The notes: generated by a model not told the origin, from the letters alone. A DNA stretch of 49,044 nt from JBJXHC01 sp046160825 (GCA_046160825.1 JBJXHC010000112.1:1-49044), one strand, 5' to 3'; counted from the first letter of the stretch, positions 1 through 8,751 are shown. Numbers and translations are program-made.

Positions 1-561
1 ACTGATTTTCTTAAAATAGTCCCATGTTTTCGCTTCTTCGAACACAAGGTCCCTCATGTCTCCATTCATTGCATGCAACTTCTCACCAGCGTTTAGCGCT
101 GCACCCAGTTGTAATCTCAAGAACTGCAAATTAAGCTCTGCCGGAATGCCAATTTCCGAAAGCAGGACAACATTTAACTCATAATTATTGATCTTATCTC
201 TGAATCTCTTATCTAAATACTTATATCTTTTTTGGTCCGCATCAATGAGTCTCCCCGTATCGCTATAGATTTCATTTGAGATCTTGAGATGAAATTCATT
301 ATCCTCGTCAGAATCATTTATCCCTAGAAATGACCAGATAGCGTTTATCCTTTGCTGTCCATCAATGCAATCATATTTACCGCTTTTTCTCTCATAAAAA
401 TAGATCGATGAAATATCAAAATCGCGCAAGATCGAATCAATCAGCCGTTGCTTTTTTTCGACCTTCCAAACGGATGGCTCTCTTTGAAATTCCGGAAACT
501 CAATTTGACTAGCCTTTTTGACTAGATCGCTTATTTTCCAGCTATCGTGTTCTTTTTTCAT
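1..561 (-). CDS. DUF262 (GmrSD N-terminal-like) protein, 3' end outside window
   Basis: The reading frame opens at the ATG at 561-559 and stays open to the window edge, so 187 residues are visible and the C-terminus is missing. Visible are an FPEFQREPSVW segment (residues 22-32) and the DGQQR motif (67-71), the signature of the DUF262/ParB-like fold found in GmrSD modification-dependent restriction enzymes and other defence proteins, where it binds or hydrolyses nucleotides. The ATG overlaps the stop of the SIR2-like gene as ATGA, so the two are translationally coupled, and the methyltransferase gene lies just before that. Base composition is A/T-rich like its two partners. Whether a nuclease domain (DUF1524/HNH) follows cannot be seen. 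The DUF262 family call is firm; the exact role is inference. Confidence 0.85.
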   Translation of the reverse strand, partial: MKKEHDSWKISDLVKKASQIEFPEFQREPSVWKVEKKQRLIDSILRDFDISSIYFYERKSGKYDCIDGQQRINAIWSFLGINDSDEDNEFHLKISNEIYSDTGRLIDADQKRYKYLDKRFRDKINNYELNVVLLSEIGIPAELNLQFLRLQLGAALNAGEKLHAMNGDMRDLVFEEAKTWDYFKKIS

Positions 562-1652
562 ACTATTTGTCCGGCAAAGTTCTCAAAGAAATTGTTTGCT
601 GTTGAGATCGATGTGATGTTTGGTGAGTTCTTTATTTGATGAACTTTGGCTCTCAGCCACCATTCATAGATATTGGTTTTTGGGTTCTTACTACTAACAT
701 ACTCAATAGCGGTCTGGGGAAGTTGTTCTGACCGTTTTACCCCCGTATAGTCATACAAATAATCTAGAAACTCAGGAATGTCAAGAACTGTTTTTGTTTT
801 CAGGTATGGATAGTTCTTTTGGATCCTCTCGCCCGTGTCATAAAAATCTATGATTTCGATTCTGAGCCTGTCGGCAGACTGAATCTTTTGCATGCTGAAA
901 ACCAAGGAAATTAGTTGCCAGTCGTTCCTGTTCAAAGAACACCCGATTACTCTTAGTAAATCACACTGTAGTATCTCCTTGGCTTTTCCCCACAGAAGAT
1001 TGAAGGGGTACAGGTCTTTTTTCTTGTCAACGCCTGGAGGCAAACAATAGATGTCTTCCTCTACCAAGTCATTTGGATTAGTAACCTGTAACGGATAGTC
1101 CTTTTTCCAATCAAAAGATCCATGGAGTTTCAGGAATGGGAACACATTTCTTTTCTTAAGCCGAAAAGAAGGGACCTTGTTCTTGACCTTAATTGAGTAG
1201 TTGATCCCTTTTTTGACTTTCTGAATAGCCAATTCCGTAAGACTATCATAATTGACTGTAATAATTCCGCTTAGAGTCTCCTCGAACTGAGGGATTTGGT
1301 GCATGTCGATCGTAGTGCAAGTTAACAACGGAAAGAAAGAAGTGTTTCGTTTCTGAAAATTCTTCATTCTCTCTAATATTTCTTCCCTAAAAAGCACTCT
1401 CAACTCTCTCGATACCTTTAGGTGCTTATTGGTGCCAATAGATTCATATAGTGAGATAAGATGCTCAACATCAGACTTATCGTTCAGTTCATTTTTCAAA
1501 TCCTTCAACACTTTTGTCTTCTTCTTATCTATTTTGCTGATAATGCCGCTCACGATATCTGATGTCAGCAACTGAACGGAATCGTCAACCAACTTCAATT
1601 CCCCCTGTGTTGCGCCGGCCCCTAGCAAATAAACGACTTTTTTCTTGCTCAT
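558..1652 (-). CDS. SIR2-like NAD-binding protein (probable NADase effector)
   Basis: This 364-residue protein has a SIR2 Rossmann fold: a GAGAT nucleotide-binding motif at residues 11-15, TVNYD at 132-136 (Asn134 and Asp136 match the catalytic Asn-Asp), LHGSFDW at 176-182 (His177 matches the catalytic histidine) and VIGCSLNRND at about 235-244. All residues expected for NAD cleavage are present. There is no zinc-binding Cys cluster typical of true sirtuin deacetylases, which fits the SIR2_2 type used as NAD-depleting effectors in defence systems such as Thoeris, DSR and SIR2-pAgo. It starts one base after the methyltransferase stop and its own stop overlaps the DUF262 start as ATGA. Effector function is inferred from family and context. 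Confidence 0.85.
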   Translation of the reverse strand: MSKKKVVYLLGAGATQGELKLVDDSVQLLTSDIVSGIISKIDKKKTKVLKDLKNELNDKSDVEHLISLYESIGTNKHLKVSRELRVLFREEILERMKNFQKRNTSFFPLLTCTTIDMHQIPQFEETLSGIITVNYDSLTELAIQKVKKGINYSIKVKNKVPSFRLKKRNVFPFLKLHGSFDWKKDYPLQVTNPNDLVEEDIYCLPPGVDKKKDLYPFNLLWGKAKEILQCDLLRVIGCSLNRNDWQLISLVFSMQKIQSADRLRIEIIDFYDTGERIQKNYPYLKTKTVLDIPEFLDYLYDYTGVKRSEQLPQTAIEYVSSKNPKTNIYEWWLRAKVHQIKNSPNITSISTANNFFENFAGQIV

Positions 1653-1653
1653 A

Positions 1654-2877
1654 TCATTTACGCTTTTCCCAAATCACGATGCTTTCGCGAGAGGTTTTCC
1701 GTTTGTATGTCTTCATCTGCTGGGAACTGTTCCCTCTGTGGCGTGCAACCCATATCGTTTTAGTCGACAATCCCACTTGTTCACCAATCTCTGCGAGCAA
1801 TTCATCAACCGGCACACTTATTCCCGCAAACCGAACATTGCTTACAACGAGTCCAATTTTCCCTTTTTTTCTCATACATCTCTTCATCTCCGAGAGAGAC
1901 AAATACATGTCTTCAAAATAACCCTCAATCATTTCTATTACCTGAGGATTATTGGTTCCGTTACGATTGATGCGAGATATAAGGTTCGTCAGTCTCTTCG
2001 GCTTGGAATATCCTTTGGGTTCATAACGCTTTCTCGCTTCGACGTGTGACCTCAGTGTATCATATCGAATCTGTTTGAGCTCGTCATTGCTGAAAACAAA
2101 ATCAAAGACCATTTCGAGAGAATAGATTCTCGTATAGTCATGGCGGTTAGGGTATGGGGGCGATGTAATTACTGCATCAAATTTTCTTTTCGTGGGAAGT
2201 TTTCTAGCATCGCCGATCAGAGCCTTGACACTCGAACTGGATTTCTTTTGTATGAAGCCATTCTTAATGACATCGCTAATCATTTCAGCCGATCTCGCGA
2301 GAAAAAGCGAACTTATGTCTTCTGTTTTTGTATCCCGCTCGACAAGTCGTAAGAAGCCTCCAGCTTTTGAAGTGTTGCTAACTGATTCCAGGATGCCTAA
2401 AAAAGCCAAAGTAAAGAAATCTCGCACCTCATCTTCTTTAATGTCATTGATTCTACTCTTGAGAAGAAGTAATTCTTTCTTGACATGTGGAGCGAATGCT
2501 TTCTTTAGCAGTGGTATGTCTGGAAACTTGCCTCGAGTCGATCCATGCTTTCGGCTTGAAATAAGTTTCTTGAGTTCACGCATCAACCGGACTTCATCGT
2601 ATTCCCTCGTTTTGACATTACTCAGGAAAACAGAGAAAGGCAGGATGTCAAAACCAGTGGAATTAATATCATGTTGTTTGCATGTAAGCAATGTGGTCCC
2701 CCCGCCACAGAAGGGATCCAACACCCAAGAACCCGGCTTGAGATTGAATTCTTGAATCAATCTTTCCACCAAATCTCTTGAGTAGCTATGCTTGAATGAA
2801 TGCCAATTAAAGATGGGTGTCTGCCTATTGCGACTTGGATTTACCAGATCCCCAAATTCTTTTTTTTCTATTAGCAC
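1654..2877 (-). CDS. site-specific DNA methyltransferase (N4-cytosine or N6-adenine type)
   Basis: This 407-residue protein carries the AdoMet-binding motif DPFCGGGTT (residues 54-62) and the catalytic motif TSPPYP (238-243). The SPPY form is more usual for N4-cytosine than for N6-adenine enzymes. Motif I precedes motif IV by about 180 residues, leaving room for a target-recognition region between them (alpha-like order). The start is a GTG; an in-frame TAG six codons upstream rules out a longer protein. It is the first gene of a compact A/T-rich cassette, followed one base after its stop by the SIR2-like gene. It lies 50 bases after an amidohydrolase gene on the same strand, with no terminator seen between them. 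It likely marks self DNA for the cassette; target sequence unknown. Confidence 0.88.
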   Translation of the reverse strand: MLIEKKEFGDLVNPSRNRQTPIFNWHSFKHSYSRDLVERLIQEFNLKPGSWVLDPFCGGGTTLLTCKQHDINSTGFDILPFSVFLSNVKTREYDEVRLMRELKKLISSRKHGSTRGKFPDIPLLKKAFAPHVKKELLLLKSRINDIKEDEVRDFFTLAFLGILESVSNTSKAGGFLRLVERDTKTEDISSLFLARSAEMISDVIKNGFIQKKSSSSVKALIGDARKLPTKRKFDAVITSPPYPNRHDYTRIYSLEMVFDFVFSNDELKQIRYDTLRSHVEARKRYEPKGYSKPKRLTNLISRINRNGTNNPQVIEMIEGYFEDMYLSLSEMKRCMRKKGKIGLVVSNVRFAGISVPVDELLAEIGEQVGLSTKTIWVARHRGNSSQQMKTYKRKTSRESIVIWEKRK

Positions 2878-2927
2878 TCGATCTCTAGCCTAAGGATAAT
2901 GGAACAGATTGCTTTCATATCTGCAAA

Positions 2928-4184
2928 TCACTTACATTTCTCACTCACTACATTCCCATTCACGATCACACCACAGACATGTGTTGTGTACTCGAAGGGA
3001 TCACCATCATACAATACTACATCCGCGTCTTTGCCGGCATCAAGCGACCCGATGCGTTTGTCGAGTCCGAGAATGCGGGCGGGATTGATGGTAATGGATG
3101 CGAGAGCATCATCGAATGCCAGTCCGTTGGCTGCGGCAACTGCGGCCTCGTACAACACCACACGTGTTTTCGGGACATAGCTCTCATATCCACCCTGAAT
3201 GGCGAAGAGGATTCCCGCCTGTTGCAGTTTCGCGGCAGTTTCAAAGGAAACGTTCCGGCCATCGCCGTAGTGTCGCATCATCGTCGGATGGAGAATCACC
3301 GGCACACCGGATTTCTTTATCTCATCCAAGAGCAAGTATGCCTCTGCTGCTCCATCCAGTACCATCGTGAAACCAAATTCTTTTTGCAGTCGCAACGCCG
3401 TCATGATCTCGGTTGCCTGGTGAGCGGTGACAAGCGCCTTCACCTCGCCATTCAACACACGCGCAAGCATTTCCAACTTCAGGTCGGGGGCCGGACGCTT
3501 GTCCGCATCCTTGTGTTGCTTATTCTTGAGATACTCCTTCGCCTTTAGGAAATCCGAGCGCATCATGGCCACTGATTTGGAGCGTGTGCCGGGCGATTTG
3601 AAATTGTTGCTCACGGATTCACCAAGCGTAAACGCAACCATGCCGGTGGAGTCCACAAGCGCTTCGTTCACTGTGTTGCCAGTGGCCTTGACGACAATGG
3701 TGGTACCGCTTGCGAGTGCGCCGGGTGCGTGTCCGGTGTGCAGGGTCGTGATGCCGAGGTTGCGCAGCCATTCCACCAAATGCTCACGGGGATTGTACGC
3801 ATCGATTGCACGCAACTCCGGCTGCATCGGGTCAGATTTCTCAATCTGACTCTGGTCATGCGCGTAGTTGTACATGCCTGCAAGTCCGACCACCGAACGC
3901 GCATCAATCAATCCTGGAGTAACAACCTTCGCGTTCATCACTTTATACCCCGCCGGAATTGCAACACCAGCCGCAACGTCCACACGTTCGATCTTGTCTC
4001 CCTTGATAAGCACGATACCATCTCTGATAGGAGCGCCTGACATCGTATAAACAATTTCACCCTTGATAGCGAGCTGGGCGTGAAGCGAGGCAGTAACGAA
4101 TAGTAGTATGCCAATCAGACCCCACCCCTTCCCTCCCCTTATCAAGGGGAGGGTGAGGGAGGGGTTCATCGAGTAATTATTCAT
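2928..4184 (-). CDS. amidohydrolase-family protein lacking metal ligands (probable pseudoenzyme)
   Basis: The start chosen is the ATG at 4184-4182, which overlaps the stop of the upstream amidohydrolase as ATGA and follows GGAGGTGCGGA at good spacing. The 418-residue product has a signal peptide (hydrophobic LIGILLFVTASLHAQ, residues 23-37) and the imidazolonepropionase-like amidohydrolase fold, with a C-terminal LDAGKDADVVLYDGDP segment. The HxH that normally follows PGLID is replaced (Asp-Ala-Arg-Ser at 94-97), the later barrel His is an Asp (VLDGAAEAY), and the catalytic Asp region reads FAIQGGYES. It therefore probably does not hydrolyse substrates itself and may support its neighbour. 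Its N-terminus also encodes a palindromic repeat (4124-4166). Natural substrate unknown. Confidence 0.85.
   Translation of the reverse strand: MNNYSMNPSLTLPLIRGGKGWGLIGILLFVTASLHAQLAIKGEIVYTMSGAPIRDGIVLIKGDKIERVDVAAGVAIPAGYKVMNAKVVTPGLIDARSVVGLAGMYNYAHDQSQIEKSDPMQPELRAIDAYNPREHLVEWLRNLGITTLHTGHAPGALASGTTIVVKATGNTVNEALVDSTGMVAFTLGESVSNNFKSPGTRSKSVAMMRSDFLKAKEYLKNKQHKDADKRPAPDLKLEMLARVLNGEVKALVTAHQATEIMTALRLQKEFGFTMVLDGAAEAYLLLDEIKKSGVPVILHPTMMRHYGDGRNVSFETAAKLQQAGILFAIQGGYESYVPKTRVVLYEAAVAAANGLAFDDALASITINPARILGLDKRIGSLDAGKDADVVLYDGDPFEYTTHVCGVIVNGNVVSEKCK
4124..4166. repeat. palindromic repeat inside the signal-peptide coding region
   Basis: A perfect 10-base stem (CCCTCCCCTT at 4131-4140 and AAGGGGAGGG at 4144-4153) with a three-base loop is nested in a longer ACCCC...GGGGT palindrome. 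It encodes the NPSLTLPLIRGGKGWG stretch between the start codon and the hydrophobic core of the amidohydrolase signal peptide. CCCTCCCCTTGATAAGGGGAGGG-type palindromes are familiar as dispersed intergenic repeats in environmental genomes; here one is translated in frame. Confidence 0.7.
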
Positions 4185-5482
4185 TCCGCACCTCCGTCGC
4201 ACATGTCGGCGTGCGAAGATTCACGGAATACCTGGAAGCCACCGGTGGCATATTTTCTATCCTCGGGATTCGAACGGTCCCATACTTTCTGTCCTTCCAC
4301 CCACGTCTGCTCGACATGCGTATAAACGCTGAGTGGATCGCCGGAAAGAATCACAAAATCCGCATCCTTGCCTGAAACAAGTGAGCCAACGCGTTTATCG
4401 AGATCAAGCATACGAGCACCGGCGAGCGTGAGCCCTTCGAGAGCTTTCGGCTTCGTCATTCCTGCGCGGACGGCAAACGCTGCGGAGCGCATGAAGAGCC
4501 GCGAATCGGTAATGCCATCGTCGGTGTGGAAGGCAACATCAACGCCAGCTTTCTCCAGAACAGCACCGGTTTCATATGCGAGATTAATCGCTTCGAGTTT
4601 TCCGCCGGGGGAATCAATCATAATGATCGAACATTGCGCCTTCGCCTCGGCAATTTCTTTTGCAACCAGTGCACCTTCACTTACATGCTGCAACACAACA
4701 CGGAATCCAAATTCCTTTGCCAATCGCAACACAGTGAGAATATCGTCGCTTCTGTGCGTGTGGTGCTGCACGATACGCTTGCCTTCCAACACCTGCACGA
4801 GCGGTTCCATTTCGAGATCACGTTTCGGCATTTTCTCAGGATCACCATTCGCAGCATCAACCTTCGATTTGTAGTCCCGCGCCTTCATGTATAACTGTCG
4901 CACCATGGCCGCCGACTTGGCTCGTGTTCCGGGAAACGGTTTCTCGCCGATGGAATTCGTTCCGTTCGCCATCTTCATTCCGCCGCAGATATCGTTCAGC
5001 GGATCGGCGCAGAAGAGCATGTCCTCAATTCGATTCGCGGGACGCAACTTGAGGTATGCGGTCTGTCCGCTCATGAGGTGACCCGAGCCGGGCATGACGT
5101 TGACAGTCGTAATCCCACCGGCCAACGCCTTCTTGAATGTATCATCGCGGACATTGATGGCATCGAGGATGCGGACCTCAGGATTCAATGCAGAGGAACC
5201 ATCGCCTCCCGATCCGCCGCCGATGTGAGAATGCGTATCAACAAAGCCGGGGAGAATTACTTTCCCCTTTAATTCAATGCGTACTGCATCTGCTGGTATG
5301 GCGACATCATCCGAGGAACCTACAGCAATGATCTTACCGTTTTGGAAAATGATAACAGCATTGTCGATCGGGCTTCCTTCTATCGGATGCACCGTCGCTC
5401 CGATGAAGGTGTGGGGAATTTGTTGTGCGAAGGATTGAACCCCGGCGAGAAAAACAACAACAAGAACAAAACGAAGAAACAT
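4181..5482 (-). CDS. secreted amidohydrolase, imidazolonepropionase-like
   Basis: This 433-residue metal-dependent hydrolase begins at the ATG at 5482, giving a signal peptide ending near FAQ (residue 20); an upstream TTG in frame would only add a poor leader. The metal site looks complete: DTHSH (His84, His86), histidines in QHHTHRSDD (240-243), His266 in LQHVSEG and Asp321 in FHTDDG. The C-terminus has the typical VGSLVSGKDADFVIL segment. Relatives include dipeptidase-like and cyclic-imide amidohydrolases; the substrate cannot be read from sequence. It is translationally coupled to a second family member whose metal ligands are missing. An export location (periplasm) follows from the signal peptide. 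Confidence 0.88.
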   Translation of the reverse strand: MFLRFVLVVVFLAGVQSFAQQIPHTFIGATVHPIEGSPIDNAVIIFQNGKIIAVGSSDDVAIPADAVRIELKGKVILPGFVDTHSHIGGGSGGDGSSALNPEVRILDAINVRDDTFKKALAGGITTVNVMPGSGHLMSGQTAYLKLRPANRIEDMLFCADPLNDICGGMKMANGTNSIGEKPFPGTRAKSAAMVRQLYMKARDYKSKVDAANGDPEKMPKRDLEMEPLVQVLEGKRIVQHHTHRSDDILTVLRLAKEFGFRVVLQHVSEGALVAKEIAEAKAQCSIIMIDSPGGKLEAINLAYETGAVLEKAGVDVAFHTDDGITDSRLFMRSAAFAVRAGMTKPKALEGLTLAGARMLDLDKRVGSLVSGKDADFVILSGDPLSVYTHVEQTWVEGQKVWDRSNPEDRKYATGGFQVFRESSHADMCDGGAE

Positions 5483-5731
5483 AGGCGGAGTGTTGGATTG
5501 GTGGATAGTGGACAATTAGCAATTAGCTGTGAACAATAAGCAAATCTCGGAAACTGGTTATCCAGAATCCGGAATCTACGGCCTGGTTTGACACGCCGGA
5601 ATTGGGCTTCAATATATCCGATGGGCTGGTGAAAAGCAAAGAATGGGTTGAAGGTTTGGGGTTGGGGGTTGAAGGACAAGAAACCACAAGCCCCGCTTGT
5701 GCAGGACTTGTGATTTGCGATCCGGGGGCTG
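5483..5731. other. intergenic low-complexity region
   Basis: This stretch has no convincing gene. It holds TTGG/AATTAGC-type low-complexity text (5500-5545), a G-run tract at about 5652-5675 and a short hairpin at 5685-5701. Similar text occurs at 10650-10780, 23366-23458, 31766-31894 and 33131-33232. Confidence 0.5.
5685..5701 (-). terminator. possible terminator after the von Willebrand fusion gene
   Basis: CACAAGC and GCTTGTG form a 7-base stem with a CCC loop. On the minus strand it is followed by GTTTCTTG, a weak U tract. It lies about 30 bases beyond the stop of the upstream minus-strand gene, so a weak terminator is plausible. Confidence 0.4.
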
Positions 5732-8188
5732 CTACCTTGTCGGCAGGAGCTTGGACATCTCTACCAACCGGATGAACTCGGAGCGATATCCTTCGTCATC
5801 CTCTCCTTTCGCTTTCCGCGCAACCTCAAGAATATGGTCGTACGTGACATTACCCTTGAACTTTGAATCCCGCAACAGCATGCCGAACTCTGCCACTGCC
5901 AAGGCAAAGCGGAAATTGTCCGACGTCGAAGTGAACTCAACCGCCCGACTTTGCAGGGTCTGCGAAAGGAGTTTGCTCGTAGAGTCCGATGGGTGTTTAT
6001 AGCGAAGCTTCACCGTCGCCAGTTCACGTGAACTTGAGGCATCATTCTTCAGGCCGAACTGTGAATACTTGAGCGAGTCGACCGCCGGCAATTCGATATC
6101 ACCATCTGCAGGCACGATCTCATACAAAGCGGTAACCGAGTGTCCGGCTCCCATGTCGCCTGCATCCTTCCGATCATCGTTGAAGTCTTCCTTGTTCAGG
6201 ATCCTGTTTTCATAGCCCACCAAACGATAGGCCTTCACATTGGCAGGATTGAACTCAATCTGCAGTTTGACGTCTTTTGCAATCGTATAAAGGGTGCCCG
6301 CCATTTGACCAACGAACACCTTCCTTGCCTCCTGCAGGTTGTCGATATACGCATAGTTGCCGTTGCCCTTGTCGGCGAGTTTCTCCATGCGCGAATCCTT
6401 CACATTCCCCATCCCAAATCCGAGCACCGAAAGAAAGATACCGTCCTTACGCTTTTCTTCAATGAGTCGGACAAGTTCATCATCGTTCGTGACTCCAACA
6501 TTGAAGTCGCCGTCCGTCGCCAGGATGACGCGGTTGTTGCCCTCTTCCAGAAAGTTCTCCTTTGCAACGCTGTAAGCAAGATTGATACCGGCACCGCCAG
6601 CCGTCGAGCCACCAGACTCAAGCTGATCGATAGCATTGAGAATGGTTTGCTTGTCGCGTCCCGAAGTCGATGGAAGAACCAAACCGGCACTCCCCGCATA
6701 CACGGCAATCGCGACGCGATCAGTCGGCCTCAATTGATCGACAAGCAATCGGAACGAGCGCTTCACGAGCGGGAGCTTGTTCTCCGGCTGCATGGAGCCC
6801 GAGACGTCGATGAGGAACACTAGATTGCTCGGTGGAAGATCCTCATTGGCGACTTTCTTCCCTTGCAAACCGATGAGCATGAGCTGATTGTCGGAGTTCC
6901 ATGGACATTGCGCGAGTTCCATCGTGACTGAGAATGGATGCTCTCCCTTCGGCTGCGGATAATCATAGGTGAAATAATTGATCATCTCCTCTATACGCAC
7001 GGCACCTGTTGGGGGAAATTGACCTCCATTGATGAAACGACGGATGTTGCTGTAGGAAGCATTGTCAACATCAATCGAGAACGTGGAGAGGGGATTGCTG
7101 AGCGACTCCTTGAACTCGTTTTCAGCAAGGTGATCGTATTGCTCGGTGTTGAGGCCATCGACGACGACGGAATTTTCTTGGACAATTCCTCCGCGCAGAA
7201 AAAGCCGGCCGCCAGACCTTGTCACACCAGCTTGAAGGCCGAAGACACTGTTTGCATTCGGCAGAGGTTGTGCTGCTTCACGATTGACTGTCATGCCAGA
7301 GGCAACGTTAGGGATATTTACGATTGGCCTTGTCGCTTCGACAGTAACACCTTCCATCTCAATATCCTCCGCCTGCAGCCCAACGGCCAGCAACTCCGTC
7401 GACTTTGGCTCGACATCTATCTGCGTCGTCACCTCGACAGCCTGGTACCCAACCAAACTTACACGGGCTACATACTTGCCAGGAGGGACATCAATAATCG
7501 TGAACGCCCCTGCGGTATCGGTCACAGCTCCGCGGCCTGCCCCGACAATCAACACACTTGCTCCTGCAAGCGGGTCACCGGTTTGAGAGTCTACGATCTT
7601 CCCCTCAATGGTACCGTTCCGGGACTTTGTCGTGACTCGCGGTGTGGGTTTCTCGATCACAGGCGGCTCAACCTTGGCAACAGATCGCGGATTTACTCTC
7701 CGAACCGGTTCCTCTCGTGTCCCTCGTTCTGCGCCCACAGAATCCATCTCCACTTTTTTCTCTACCACGAGTGGAGCCGGCTCGGTCATCTCTTTACCGT
7801 TTGATGTTATGGTTGGAGGACTGTCTTCATCCCGCGTCGAGACCCAGAAGATGGCAGATCCCACAAGTCCGATGAGTAGGATCGCGGCAACACGGTAAAT
7901 GAAGCCCCGGTTCGATTCCGCGGGGGGATTCATCTCCTTCACATTGACAATCGAGGCTTTCTGGCGTTCCTGTAAAAGCGACGCTTCGATCTCTGACCCA
8001 AGGCCATGGGGAAATTCAACTCCAACAGGAATCTTCTTGAGAGATGCCACCAACTTGCGAATCTCTTCATATTCATCCCTGCACGCTGGACATTCGTTGA
8101 GATGTAACTCAACCAGGGATTTCTGACGGTCGTCCAGAGTTCCGTCAATGTATTCATCGATCAATTCCGAAACATGCTTGTTCATCAT
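5732..8188 (-). CDS. anti-sigma zinc-finger / CarboxypepD_reg / plug-like / von Willebrand A fusion protein
   Basis: This 818-residue chimera has four parts. Residues 1-60 form an anti-sigma zinc finger (His29-x3-Cys33-x2-Cys36). A membrane segment lies at about 97-116. Residues 191-270 are a carboxypeptidase regulatory-like beta domain. Residues 280-348 resemble a TonB plug (VFGLQAGV, LRGG, VVVDGLN). From about 362 a YfbK-type von Willebrand A protein follows, with MIDAS motif DVSGS at 461-465 and a C-terminal DUF3520-like region. The start overlaps the ECF sigma stop as ATGATGA behind GGGAGG. The zinc finger should sit in the cytoplasm and bind the sigma factor, while the rest projects outside and could sense or assemble surface material. 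The plug-like segment inside an anti-sigma protein without a barrel is unusual. Confidence 0.85.
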   Translation of the reverse strand: MMNKHVSELIDEYIDGTLDDRQKSLVELHLNECPACRDEYEEIRKLVASLKKIPVGVEFPHGLGSEIEASLLQERQKASIVNVKEMNPPAESNRGFIYRVAAILLIGLVGSAIFWVSTRDEDSPPTITSNGKEMTEPAPLVVEKKVEMDSVGAERGTREEPVRRVNPRSVAKVEPPVIEKPTPRVTTKSRNGTIEGKIVDSQTGDPLAGASVLIVGAGRGAVTDTAGAFTIIDVPPGKYVARVSLVGYQAVEVTTQIDVEPKSTELLAVGLQAEDIEMEGVTVEATRPIVNIPNVASGMTVNREAAQPLPNANSVFGLQAGVTRSGGRLFLRGGIVQENSVVVDGLNTEQYDHLAENEFKESLSNPLSTFSIDVDNASYSNIRRFINGGQFPPTGAVRIEEMINYFTYDYPQPKGEHPFSVTMELAQCPWNSDNQLMLIGLQGKKVANEDLPPSNLVFLIDVSGSMQPENKLPLVKRSFRLLVDQLRPTDRVAIAVYAGSAGLVLPSTSGRDKQTILNAIDQLESGGSTAGGAGINLAYSVAKENFLEEGNNRVILATDGDFNVGVTNDDELVRLIEEKRKDGIFLSVLGFGMGNVKDSRMEKLADKGNGNYAYIDNLQEARKVFVGQMAGTLYTIAKDVKLQIEFNPANVKAYRLVGYENRILNKEDFNDDRKDAGDMGAGHSVTALYEIVPADGDIELPAVDSLKYSQFGLKNDASSSRELATVKLRYKHPSDSTSKLLSQTLQSRAVEFTSTSDNFRFALAVAEFGMLLRDSKFKGNVTYDHILEVARKAKGEDDEGYRSEFIRLVEMSKLLPTR

Positions 8189-8751
8189 TTCAACGCCTCC
8201 CTCAGCAGTCTGCGCGCTCTGTGCAGTTGGCCTTTTGAAGTGCCCACAGCAGTGCCCATCATGACTGCAATCTCTTCGTGATTGTATCCTTCAATATCAT
8301 GGAGGACGAGAACGGTCCGGGCTTGTGTTGGAAGAAGTGCAATCGCACGGGCGAGGTCCATTGACTCCCCGCCGGAACGACTCACCGGCCCATCCAACAC
8401 GTCAGGGTCATCCGTGAACTCCACACGTGCGGTGAGCCGTTTCTTCGATCGCAGATGATCCAGCGCGCTCCTGACGGCGATCTGATGCAACCAGGCAGAA
8501 AGCGGGCTTTCGCCGCGATAACTGCCGAGCATAGTCCAGGCCTGGATGATCGTCCGTTGCGTCACTTCCTTCGCATCATCAACGTTCGCCAGCATGCGCA
8601 TGCAGACGCCGTAAATGTGGCCAAGGTGTTCGCTGTAGATCTGCGTGAACGCACTCTTCTCGCCGTGTTGCGCCTTGCGTACAAGGTCAAGATCAGCAAT
8701 GAAGAGTATGTTCTCCGGTTCCACCAGTAACTCCCGATAAGATTCGACCAT
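8185..8751 (-). CDS. ECF-type RNA polymerase sigma factor
   Basis: This 188-residue sigma-70 family protein has region 2 (LGHIYGVCMRMLANVDDAKE, then a TQRTIIQAW segment) and region 4 (ALLPTQARTVLVLHDIEGYNHEEIA followed by a GTSKGQLHRARRLL recognition helix). The start chosen is the ATG at 8751, preceded by GTGGAGGGCGAG; the frame extends further upstream to 8883, but that part runs through the nuo terminator hairpin and is not protein-like. It overlaps the downstream anti-sigma fusion gene, so the two form a sigma/anti-sigma unit. What stress or surface signal it answers to is not visible. Confidence 0.92.
   Translation of the reverse strand: MVESYRELLVEPENILFIADLDLVRKAQHGEKSAFTQIYSEHLGHIYGVCMRMLANVDDAKEVTQRTIIQAWTMLGSYRGESPLSAWLHQIAVRSALDHLRSKKRLTARVEFTDDPDVLDGPVSRSGGESMDLARAIALLPTQARTVLVLHDIEGYNHEEIAVMMGTAVGTSKGQLHRARRLLREALK

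Noticed and set aside
5652..5675. G-quadruplex
   Set aside because: G runs are uneven and part of the general low-complexity text; two tetrads at most.
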